Source of the DNA: Rusavskia elegans
Lineage: Eukaryota > Ascomycota > Lecanoromycetes > Teloschistales > Teloschistaceae
NCBI GenBank assembly: GCA_011316305.1
Contig: SAUG01000030.1
Span: 620,001-684,000 of the forward strand
Length of the DNA stretch: 64,000 bases
Reading direction: 5' to 3'
Shown piece after piece: positions 46,595 to 56,383 of the stretch. Under the pieces are notes generated by a model that had not been told where the DNA came from, did no database searches, and saw nothing but the letters and a program-made list of their open reading frames with translations. Position 1 is the stretch's first letter. Every line of letters begins with the position of its first letter. The translations under genes were made by a program, and so were the position numbers.

Positions 46595-47944
46595 TCATAT
46601 ATACTTCTTGTCGGGGTCTAGTCTATCGAGGCCATCTATGGCTTTCTCATACCTGTACAAATTTAGCAACGGTCATGAGAATCCAATCGAAGGAAACTTA
46701 CATGGTGAAGACAATCCCTCCGCTCAGTACCAGTCGCGCCAGTCGAGGAACAGCCCCGGACCAGAACGTGAGGATACCCTCATCTCTGAATATTCGCGAG
46801 GCACAAACGAAGCTGTTCTTGTACTCCCTCCTGGCTTCGATAGACTGCATCCTAATCCAGGGTCAGCATCCAGCTCGCTCAATTCCAGTACTTGAGGCAG
46901 GCTGACCGAGTCTTGATTGTATCGAGTGGCTGAGTCACGTATCTGCAGACCTGTCAACCGCTGAGCCCTTGGATGCACGAGGACACCTACACTGTGATCA
47001 ATCCCGCAAGACCACCAATGCCGAAAGTGCTCATGGTTCCTAGCCTCTCACCCGGAGCAACATATCCTTGTGCGAATTGCTTGATCGTAGTGTAGCTGCC
47101 GAATCGCGTCGCAGAATTGGCAGCCTGCCGCGCCGCCGTCGGGGCAAAGCCTTGGAAGAAGCCTCTGATGCCTCGCTCCCGCCAGATGATGGATGAGCCG
47201 TGGAGGAAACCTCGCATGCGCGGATTGGCGGATTTGCGGTCGTCAATCCTGGACAAAAGCATCACCGTTAGTCTCGCCACCACATTTTGGGACAGTCTGT
47301 AGTTGTAGCACCCACAGCGTAGTCTTGATACTCTCGAAAGGAGTTACCGCAAGCAATGACTCCGTTATGCCAGCCCCAAACCCTGCTATGACCGTCCGTG
47401 GACCCGAGATCTTGCCCATTTCATCTTGTAATAGTGTTTTGTACGTGTCGAATGCAACGAAGCCTGTGTCTCGTAAGCCTTGCACGTTTTGCCAGCACGA
47501 AGAATTCCATACGTATTCCGGCTTTGAGCGAATTGCCAATGATCAAGGTCGTGCAGCCTGCGTACCATGCCTTGCCGAACGGCGGCCATCCCAACTTCTG
47601 CCCGTCTGGTAACCGTCGGTTGAGCTGCGTTCGGGTCTTTGCAACTGCATCAATGGTTGTCAACGAGATAGTCCAAGGCATAACGGGGGCGATTGGCGTA
47701 CATTCTGCGGGATATGTGATTGCTTCGGCTTGATTAGAAAGTCTGCTAGTTCTGGGCATGCAGCGTGCGGAGCATACCGATTTCGACTGCGCCGGCTGTT
47801 GATCCAGCAATTATGGATCGTAATGCACTGGGCTAGAAACATGAGACTTCGCACAGCACCGGCGGAGATACTGCTCCTTACCTTCGCTTTCTCTTTTTCT
47901 ACCTTGATCGAGGTCATTCTTTCTACCTGGGGTCCATTCACCAT
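46595..47944 (-). CDS. CTP1: Mitochondrial citrate/tricarboxylate carrier
   Basis: Nine exons in transcript order: 47,944-47,882, 47,832-47,778, 47,722-47,702, 47,644-47,513, 47,463-47,316, 47,248-46,991, 46,942-46,907, 46,851-46,702, 46,652-46,595; 306 aa. It exchanges citrate across the inner membrane. The three carrier-family repeats are visible: YPAEFAKTRTQ, TPFESIKTTL and TQPLDTIKTRMQ each fit Px[DE]xx[KR]x[RKQ]-type signatures, each with a following helix pair (KAWYAGCTTLIIGNSLKAG, GIRGFFQGFAPTAARQAAN, TFWSGAVPRLARL). The start is MVNGPQVERMTSIKVEKEK, or the Met ten residues in. Exon 3 is 21 nt and exon 7 is 36 nt, so naive ORF calling shreds this gene. All eight junctions are in phase. 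Confidence 0.93.
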
Positions 47945-48061
47945 CAGTCTGGCAACACAGATTGCATGAGGTCGAAATTGGCGGGTGGGAATTGGAAGCT
48001 GGTTTTCGTGAATATTTAAATATCCCTTCCGCTGCTAGGGTCGCCGTCTCAGGGTTCTCGG

Positions 48062-48170
48062 TGAGCAAAAAGGTCCGGACACTAAGCCTATTATCTTATA
48101 TATTGATTGGCAGGGCATCCGAGTTAGCTGGTAGTCGAGGTATCGGGTGATTAGTCCGCCAAGGCGAAGT
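48062..48170 (+). repeat. Direct repeat B flanking CTP1
   Basis: Partner of 46,364-46,480, in the same orientation. Together they bracket the whole CTP1 gene. Confidence 0.65.
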
Positions 48171-48389
48171 ATAGAACAATTCTGTTATAAAGCGGGATAT
48201 AGCTCCACGGCGACCCTCAGTAGCAGCGGAAAGGATACGCATAAAGTCTACAATTCGGGATATTTCACGGGCATGCGAAGTCACATGCACAATTTGTCAG
48301 AGGTTGGATTTTGATTGCCTAGTCCGGTCCAGCAAGACTCAAATCTTGAAGCAAATCATTATCTTGATGGCTTTGAACATCTGCCCCCC

Positions 48390-48437
48390 TGCTCTGTTTT
48401 TTTTTTCCCTTTTTCTTTTTTTCCCCCTCTCTTTGGT
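48390..48437 (+). repeat. Polypyrimidine low-complexity tract
   Basis: Nearly pure T/C run containing ten or more consecutive T and a CCCCC block, with a T/G-rich tail to about 48,460. It could be a promoter pyrimidine tract for the small frame that follows or simple low-complexity DNA. Confidence 0.6.
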
Positions 48438-48535
48438 TGTTTTTGGGTTTTTTAAGTGTTGTCTTGCCTGATATCATCACCTTGGAGGAGACGTCGTCTT
48501 AAAATAACCAGATCCCTTTTATACCCGTCTTTACC

Positions 48536-48691
48536 ATGAGTGATATGTCATCCATGTATGAAGCTTCATCCGGGCAGGAACGGATACTCTCCCTGCTGGA
48601 TCTAGAAGAAGTGGCTTACGTGATGACGTCGAAAACCGGAGTCGAGATAGATTATGTTGTGTTGTTGGGGGTGAATCGGAGTGGTAAGTGA
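48536..48691 (+). CDS. Possible small ORF or first exon, unsupported
   Basis: ATG-initiated frame of 51 codons (MSDMSSMYEASSGQERI...) just after the pyrimidine tract. It ends across a perfect splice donor ggtaagtgat, so it may be a first exon rather than a complete protein. No homologous family is recognised, and no downstream exon could be joined with confidence. Confidence 0.2.
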   Translation: MSDMSSMYEASSGQERILSLLDLEEVAYVMTSKTGVEIDYVVLLGVNRSGK

Positions 48692-49224
48692 TATGCGGAT
48701 TTCTTGGTATGATGGAGATGGTGACTGGGAGGATTCTAGGTGTGGAGGGGTGCTGGGACGGTAAGATCGAAAAATAATATGTTGTTGTGAAAATGCCGAG
48801 TCGAGAAGTGGCGAAATGAGTGGTGTGAACACGCCAGCAGCCAAACTCCATGTACAGTGTGGTAACCGATGGTACGCCGTGACTGGCTATTGCCGTGACA
48901 AAGCCAAGGGCGACTCGATGATCCCGTTCCGCCTATGTTGAACCAAAACTTGCCCTGAGAATACAAAGAACGGGAAAGACGCCGGCAACAACAATGCTGG
49001 CAGCAAAGGTATATGGCTCCAAATTCGTCCCGTCATACGAAGAATGCATCAGTATTCATTGCATGACCGGGTATCATTATCGAAATAGGCAAAAGCTTGC
49101 CGCCCCTCCTGGAAGTAGTTTGAAGAAGAGAACGTGAAGAGACTAACGAGGAAACACAAGTGGTGAATGTGAAGGACAGCGCCAGAAAGCTACTCTTCCA
49201 TCCTTGTACTTTTTGTAGTGCCGA

Positions 49225-50962
49225 TTAGCTGGATTTGACTGCAGTATCTATGTTGGACTGCTGAGGAGGATAGCCGTTCTGTCGAGATTGTTCTTTTTGC
49301 GGCCTACCTCGGGACGCATAGGATTGACCTGAGCCGCGTTGATTTCGCTGGAAGTTGGCATTATTCGGTTGGAACGCACCCCGGCCCCCTCCTGATCCAC
49401 GCCCTTGACCAGTACCGCCTGGAGTCGTCACATTACTATGGCCTCGACTAGTCCGTTGCTGGCCGGTATTCGAGTGCTGGTCTTGGGTAGAAGATTGCTG
49501 GGGATTCGAAGCGTTGGTAATCGGACGCGGAATGCTCTCAGGCGAGTCGTAGACGTATAACTTCTTGTCGATGGCCTGAGGGATCGGCTGAATCTCGGTT
49601 CCAAGCTCTTGTTCGATCTTGTAGAGGTTGAAGCGATCTTCCCAATTGATCAAGTTTATTGCCAGGCCAAGATGACCGTAACGCCCGGATCGTCCAATAC
49701 GATGCAGGTATGTCTCAGCATTCTTCGGGAAATCAAAATTGATGACAACATTGACAGCCTGAATATCGATGCCACGGGTAAGAAGATCTGAACACACAAG
49801 GTTACGGCAGACTCCATTGCGGAAGTCATGGAATACCCGGTTGCGGTTATGTTGTAACATCCGGGCATGAGAGTAGAAGCACGAATAGCCAAGTTCGGTG
49901 ATTTTCTTGGCAAGCAGTTCGACACGGTTGGTGGAGTTGCAGAAGATGATAGACTGATTGATTTGAAGTTTGGAGAAGAGGGTGTTGAGGCAGTGGACCT
50001 TTTGCTTTTCTTCCACAAAAGCATAGAATTGTGTGATGCCTCGGAGAGTTAATTCGTCCATAAGATTGATTTCATAGGGGTTCGTCATGTGGTCGTCCTA
50101 GTTCCATCAGCGAAGAAAACAGCAGCAGCCACGATCGGGCACACCTTGAATGATTTGACGACCATGGGGAATGTTGCACTGAAAAGCATGACTTGTCGAT
50201 CCTTGGGCGGGAAGTTGAGTAATTGTTTGACTAGGGGAGTAAATTCAGGAGAAAGAAGTTTGTCAGCCTCATCCATGACGAATGTTAGGCACTCTGATAG
50301 ATCTGCGACGCCTTTGCTTGCAAGATCGAGTATGCGACCTGGTGTTCCGACGATGATATGAACGGCATCGTTCAGGCGAATGATGTCGTCTTTCAGTCCA
50401 GTACCACCTGTTGTGACCATCACGTTGAGGTTGAGATGCTTTCCCAATGTCTTACAGACCTGGGAGGTCTGCAGCGCAAGCTCTCGAGTCGGTACGAGTA
50501 TTAAAGCTTGGATTTTGGCGCTCTTGGGATTTATTCGTTCCAAAGTAGGTATCACGAAGGCAGCTGTCTTACCCGTCCCGTTCTTGGCGCGTGCCAGTAT
50601 GTCTCTGCCGGTCAACGCGACAGGGATGGTCTCTTCTTGTATAGGTGATGGCTTCTCAAAGCCGGCTTCAAAGATTCCCATCATCAGCTCACGTTTGATA
50701 AGGAATTCCTCAAATTCCAGTCCTTTAGTCTTCGTAACATCCTGTAGGGACATTAGCTTCGCCTCTTTTCGAATTGGACTAGGCAACGGACTTCAGTCTG
50801 TGGGCGAGCATCTTTGACTGGAACTTTCAGCTTATCTTTCCAGTCGGTTTCTCCGGTTGAATCACTAGCGGATCAGTCAGAATGAAAATCCAGCCAAAGA
50901 TTCAGAATCCAACTGTACCCCAAGGAGATACTATTCAGTTGGTCGGTAAGAGCTGATGCCAT
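49225..50962 (-). CDS. DHH1: DEAD-box RNA helicase DHH1 (DDX6 family)
   Basis: Exons 50,962-50,919, 50,864-50,792, 50,741-50,145 and 50,097-49,225 give 528 aa. DHH1 represses translation and promotes mRNA decapping in P-bodies. The first two exons encode [15 protein letters not shown] and [18 protein letters not shown], joined to [19 protein letters not shown], the conserved DDX6 N-terminus. Helicase motifs in order: [11 protein letters not shown] (Q), AKNGTGKT (I), PTRELALQ (Ia), TPGR (Ib), DEAD (II), SAT (III), IIFCNS (IV), TRGID (V), HRIGRSGR (VI). The C-terminal tail of about 100 residues is Gln/Asn/Gly/Arg-rich ([14 protein letters not shown]), suited to condensate formation. A longer frame starting at 50,786 would miss the first two exons. 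Confidence 0.95.
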
Positions 50963-51647
50963 GTCGAATCGTAGCAACGGATTCGGTCAGTCGGAATGAC
51001 AGCGTTACGGTTGACTTTGCGAACTTCGCCCAAACAGCCCGACGATTTAGGAGAGCTCGACTCTTGCACACAGTTGTGGTCTTGTGATAAGGGCTACCTG
51101 CAGTTGTGGAGATATTGTATACGACAAAGCCTACTCAATGGCAAAGAGTATTATCAATGGAGTTCGGCAATTGATTTCGAGCAGTTGTTCATAGGCTATC
51201 GGGCGTGAATTGTGAGTTGGAAGGATATCTGGGAAGATCGACAAGGATACGGTTTATTCGGATTTGGAGCAGTGTTGGAACCTTGTGTAGACCTTTCTTT
51301 AAGATGTAGTCTTGGGTTGCGTGTAGATAGCCCGCTCAAAGGTTGACAGTCTTTGAATGATTCTTATGCAGAGACACTTCTGGCAAGATTACTTACCCAC
51401 TGTTTGGGGTCTTCGAGGCTTGATAGGTCGCTTAGCCCTATAGCATGCGCTTAACGCGCTCGACGCGATCGACCTATGACGTATGGGAAGAGCGGCCGGT
51501 GAAAGCTGGGCCCCTGGGCTACATCTAAGCTTCCTTACTCTATTGTATCACATCACTTTACTTCCCAACCAACAGGGCAATCCCATATTCGTATTCAACA
51601 TCATCTCAAGCTCATAGTACCATCATCCCTCCACATCAATTAATACA
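50963..51647. promoter_or_regulatory. Divergent intergenic region DHH1 / 51,648 gene
   Basis: 685 bp between outward-facing starts. A short palindromic stretch lies near 51,448-51,476 (cgcttaacgcgctcgacgcg). A 70-codon plus frame at 50,996 is not supported. Confidence 0.5.
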
Positions 51648-53089
51648 ATGGCCGGCACCAGGTCCTCGGCGCGTCAAGCTGCTAACGCCGCTGCGAGCTC
51701 GAGTCCAGCATCGTCGCAAAGTCAATCAGCAGCCAACAAAGACAGTGCCGCCGGTGCAAAACGAAAGGGCGGGTCTACCACATCGCCCCAGGCCAAGAGA
51801 GGCCGTAAAGGCGCCAAGAAGGAACAGGCGACCCTTGAGGATACCCTTCCCAACCAAGCGACCGAGAATGAGTCTAAGGATACTGAAATGAAAGACGAAA
51901 ATGAAGCGCCTCCCAATCAAGCGCCTGAGGATGTGTCTGAGGATACTGAAATGAAAAACGAAACTGAAGCGCCAAGCGCAGAATCCCACAAACCCACGTC
52001 GGCTCAGGACAAATCAAACGGAGACCTCAAGCCTGAAGACTCTACGACAGCCAATGGCGAGGATAGCAAACAAGAAAACCTTAATACTGCAAGCGGAGGA
52101 CCAGAGCAAACGGCAGAAGAGGATGCTAAGCAAAATGGAACTGGGGAGGCCAAGGCATCAACTGGAGGCGATGCTGTTGAAGAATCGTCGAAGCGCGAGG
52201 AGTCAACACCTTCAAGTATCCTTGAGAAAGGGATCATCTACTTCTTTTTCCGTGGCCGCGTTGGTATCAACGAGCCTTCCGATGTAAACGACATTGCGCG
52301 AAGCTACATCATCTTGCGCCCTCTTCCCCATGGTGCCAAGCTCGGCGACGGTCCAATTGGAGATGCAGGTCAAAACCGCATGTTAGCACTACCCAAAAAA
52401 GTCCTCCCAGCCAGTCCCAAGGACCGCTTCATGACCTTCGTGGAGAAAACAAATGTCACGATGGAAGAGATCAAGAACAGTCTGTCGTCATCGGACTATA
52501 TGACGAAAACTGCAGGGTCGCGTCACACTCCTGCAGCAGCGCCGATTGGTGAAGGGGTCTACGCGATTACTTCCACAGGACGAGAAACCCATCTCGCGTA
52601 TATCCTGACCATCCCCGGTGAAGTCAGCGAAGTCCAAGACGGTGTAGGCCTGAAACAGCGCGGCAGCTTCGTGACAACCGCTAAGAATCCAGAGACCGCA
52701 GCCCCGGCAGGCGCAAGTCTGCCTAAAGGCGCCGATTATCCCAAAGAGTAAGTTCAAATCTAACTCAGAACCAATGTTCACGGCTAATTGTCTGTACCAG
52801 GATATTAGACGAGTTCCGAGGCCGCGGCTGGATGCCCCTGGAACCTAAGCTCTTGGACTACGAAAACACCCAATTCCTCATCATCGGTCACAACGAAGGC
52901 GCTTTGGAGAAAGCAACCGTCCCGCAACCTGACGACGAGACTCAGGGCAAAGAAGAGCCGAAAGAGGAGATGGAGAAGTTGGAGCACGAAGACGATTTGC
53001 GAGTGGCGCATCTGAAAGGTGATGATACCGTCTTCGAAGATCTCGGACTGAGCTCCAAGGAGTACCCCAAGTTGCAGACGACGTGGTAG
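51648..53089 (+). CDS. Fungal-specific protein of unknown function with disordered N-terminus
   Basis: Exons 51,648-52,747 and 52,801-53,089 give 462 aa. Residues 1-185 are disordered: Ser/Ala-rich, then a basic KRKGGSTTSPQAKRGRKGAKK patch that looks like a nuclear localisation signal, then an acidic region with a 21-residue tandem repeat (PNQATENESKDTEMKDENEAP and the copy beginning PNQAPEDVSEDTEMK). From about 190 a well-ordered domain begins (EKGIIYFFFRGRVGI, ARSYIILRPLPHGAKLGDG, RMLALPKKVLP, HLAYILTIPGEVSEVQ). It ends in an acidic helix and SKEYPKLQTTW. I recall similar uncharacterised proteins across Pezizomycotina; no activity can be assigned. Nuclear location is inferred only from the basic patch. 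Confidence 0.85.
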
Positions 53090-53491
53090 ATTCTGCGTCC
53101 CGTCTTGAGATACTTCGCTGGTCGATGTCCTCTGCGGTGTATTCGTACGTGTTCATGTTTTGTGCGCTGGTTGACGTACGTGAGAATTGATGCCGTGAAA
53201 GAAGATGGATGTGTGGACGGACTCGATTAATGGCTCTTTGGCGTTATGGCTATGACAAAAAGCAATCGGAGCCGTTGCTCATGTACTTATAAAGCGTAAT
53301 AAGTATTTTCAAAGTGGTTGATCCTGTCGAGAATGCAGTGGTGATCAGCTCTCATAAGACCTAAAAAGTGTTTACTAAGATTATGAATATCAGTATATCT
53401 TACAGCTGCAATTCCGAGGAGTGTCCAAAAGCAAGGGTTATTGATTCAAGCTGCGCCGCTTGCCATGCTCCCGAGAGCGACGCAATCATCA
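53090..53491. other. Convergent 3' intergenic region
   Basis: 3' UTRs of the 51,648 gene (+) and the GH5 gene (-). Nothing else seen. Confidence 0.4.
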
Positions 53492-55906
53492 TCACATGAT
53501 AGCACACCCGCTTTGCCAGCACTGCTCCAAATATCCAGGCGCTTCCTCTTCTTGACCTAGGGATGTACCCTGCCTCTTCTTTACACCTTTCACTGTCAAA
53601 GATTGCGGTCCCTTTTCATGCTGCCACTTCAGTACTTGAATCATGCCACCATCAGCATCGTCGACGCTGATACTCCATTTGCCACTGCTAACTTCCACCG
53701 CGATGTTGTCCTTTGGGAAATGATATTCTGGCAGAAACACCTCTGTGGATACTTCTTCTGTAGCCGCGTCGGTGCTTTCCAGCACAAGCGAGAAAGTGCA
53801 ATTACGCAGGTCAAAGCCATATGAGATTACATTGCCCACGGTAGCGATGGGACTGGGTCTGACGTAGGCCTCTGCCGCACGGTAACCCGGATTACTACCG
53901 ATTTCGGCTGGCGTGTTTGACCGTTGAAGAGATGCCATCGACGTTGCGGAAAGGGTTTGCTTGAGGTTCCTTGGAGAAGTCGGTGAGTTATTGTTTGAGC
54001 GGCTTTCGGAAAATGCGGGAGAGGACCTATCATCGCTTGACGTTGAGGAAGCACTTGCAGACTTCTGGCCTTTAGCGTTGGCACTGGGCGATAATGGGAG
54101 AACTTTGTCATCAGTGGAGACGATAGAAAGGTCCTCGCCATTCCAGAGGTCTCCCCACTCGTGGTTGTTCTGTGTAGATCAGCGTGGTTGATTCCAGCCC
54201 ACTTAGAGAGAAATATTACATACCATGGCAGTATAGACCCACAGCGTATAACCGTTTGCGCCACAGCCTTCCAAAGCGAAGTGATTCGCATCCATGGCCG
54301 AAGACTGACTGGAATAGTCACCTGTCCTATAAGCGTATTTGCTGTCCATATCGTATGGGATGCCAATCTCAGTGAAGACACAGGGGTGGTTACCCATGTA
54401 GTCTACACCTTCCCTTCGGATAGCACACAGTTGATCTCGGAAACAATTCCTGATAGCTGTCTCCCCAACTTTGATGGCAAATGCAGGGGATAAGTATCTC
54501 CCTCGCAGTATACCAAAGACGTCAACATTCCAGTAACGATTCCTACAAGGTCAGTGACGGTATTCAAGCCGAGACGATATGTGCACATACCATTTCTTCG
54601 TCATGAGCGTAACGCCGTCGTAGTAGTGCGGCGAGAAAACCATGTTCCGGTCATCATCTTCTGTGCCCTTCAATGACGGTGGTATCTCTAACACCGGAGG
54701 CTGGCAGAACATGATAGCGTTAGAGTATACACTCGTGATAGCTTCTCTGTGCTTGCGGTAGTAGCTCATGAACCATTTGTTCGTAAAGTACTCATAGTCA
54801 ATCTTCCGACCCGATTCCGGGTCTTTGGCGAAGTAGTCCTTCTTCAGGAGCTCGTCAATCGATGTATCCCATATTCCATGTTGCGCCCATATGCATTCAC
54901 CTAACTTCCAATCAGGATCGCGTTTCCATCCGTACTTTGCATCGTCGTAATCTGCAGGCAGCCAGGCCATCTCCCCCTTGGGATCTACGAGCGTTGTCCC
55001 AGACTTATAGGGGCCAAGGCCTCCAAAGTCCCAGTTGGCCATTTCACAAGATCTACCGGAGCCTAGTAGGATCGCTTGCCATGCGGTTGGCGATGGTCCC
55101 TTTTGCAACTTCTGTTCTGAAGGGATCACGGAGATATCTTGGAACCCCACAAGCCCTCTGTTCGGCTCGTTCATACTCTCCCATCCAATGACGACACCGT
55201 TCTCCAAGTCCCCGGCTTCTTGTATACGGAGCGCAAGGTGTCTGCAAGCCGACACAAAGTGATCCTGAAGATAATCTTGGATATTTTTCCCGTCAATGAT
55301 GGCCTTGGGGACAAAGGCTTTGCCTGCAAAGAACATGGTAAATATGACCTGGCACGCCAGCCGCGTATAATTGGTAGCCCAAATCATCTTGGGGTAATCG
55401 GCGGGGTTCGGATAGGTATTGTGCACCCAGGCAGCCTCTGTAGCTGGGAAAGCTCTGGGGTTGAGTCCGCAAGCATAGATGGTCCACATTGGGGCGCCGC
55501 TCCCACCGGTGAACCTTGACCAGACATCCTGGTGAGGATCCATGAAGACATAGAAACCATAGTCTTTGGCCAGCCGAAGGACTTGTATGGTATGTTGAAC
55601 CCAAGCTTCGTCGTATTGGCCCGGACCAGCGTGTTCGATGGCTTCCCATGTGAAGATGTATCTTATCAATGTGTAGCCCCATCTCTTAAGCCTTGAGAAA
55701 TGAAGATGCGCTTCATCGACGGAGAAAGGTCGGCCAACAAAGGAAACATCATCTCCCTCGTAGAAATGATCGACCTTATGTGACGGCAGGTCGGGAGAGG
55801 TGGGAAACTTGGCATCGCCTGCAACATTGATTCCCCTGAAGGTCACTTCGCGATTGTTCGTGTCGCGAAAGGTTCGGCCTTCGATTCGTAGCTGTAGTGG
55901 CGCCAT
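53492..55906 (-). CDS. Glycoside hydrolase family 5 glucosidase (EGCrP/steryl-glucosidase-like) with CaaX end
   Basis: Exons 55,906-54,591, 54,542-54,224 and 54,169-53,492 give 770 aa. The start MAPLQLRIEGRTFRDTNNREV leads into FRGINVAGDAKFP and a long GH5 barrel. The acid/base Glu is in WESMNEPNRG and the nucleophile Glu in FTEIGIPYD. The layout (large GH5 domain, Ser-rich linker, C-terminal beta domain) matches fungal endoglycoceramidase-related proteins that cleave glucosylceramide or ergosteryl glucoside; which of the two is not decidable here. No signal peptide, so intracellular. The C-terminus QSGCAIM is a CaaX-type prenylation motif. Ser/Asn-rich linker around residues 565-625. It shares a 477-bp divergent promoter region with SKI3. 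Confidence 0.9.
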
Positions 55907-56383
55907 CAGGAGCTGGGAAGATTATGCAGATTGAAGTACTCGGGGAAGAGGAGTTCTAGGTTATGTAGAAATGCGGTGATAGAGGATACCTCTGGCCTGG
56001 ACCAGACGAAGCCATGCGCTCTTCCCACTTAAGTAGGCAGTGTCCATGCAGTCAGTGCCTTCTGCCATTTGGTATCCGTACTGTCGGGGATACTCAGATC
56101 TGATGACGCCAAGTCCACTTCATGTTGAGATCTACGCCGCATGAACGAATACGAGCGCCACTCACTAGACCAATCGGCGACTTCGACATCACCCGACCTC
56201 AAGATTGGTTTGGCTAAGGTAGGTTGATTCGCAGTAAAGACCAAGTTGGAGCCGGGCATCACTTGGCAAACACAGCACCATCTCGCTCTCAGTCAATGGG
56301 GCCACTATAATGGGCCTCCATCACACCAGTATTGGCATAGGCATATTAAACCACCCCCTTCGAGCCCCTGTCTCCGCCCAAAT
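55907..56383. promoter_or_regulatory. Divergent intergenic region GH5 / SKI3
   Basis: 477 bp between outward-facing starts. A ggcctggacc stretch is near 55,990, but no clear regulatory motif was identified. Confidence 0.5.

Larger units (their letters stand above)
47945..49224. other. Gene-poor spacer upstream of CTP1 and downstream of DHH1
   Basis: Holds direct repeat B (48,062-48,170), a long pyrimidine tract (48,390-48,437) and a doubtful 51-codon frame (48,536-48,691). No convincing gene. Confidence 0.5.

Noticed and set aside
48531..48966. Overlapping minus-strand frames of 76-106 codons
   Set aside because: Low-complexity His/Ser/Pro-rich translations, no family support and no consistent splice structure.
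50145..50786. DHH1 starting at the ATG at 50,786
   Set aside because: This reads through an intron (50,742-50,791). The conserved N-terminus ([18 protein letters not shown]) is found in upstream exons joined in phase.
50996..51208. 70-codon plus-strand frame between DHH1 and the next gene
   Set aside because: Lies in the divergent promoter region, with no features beyond being open.
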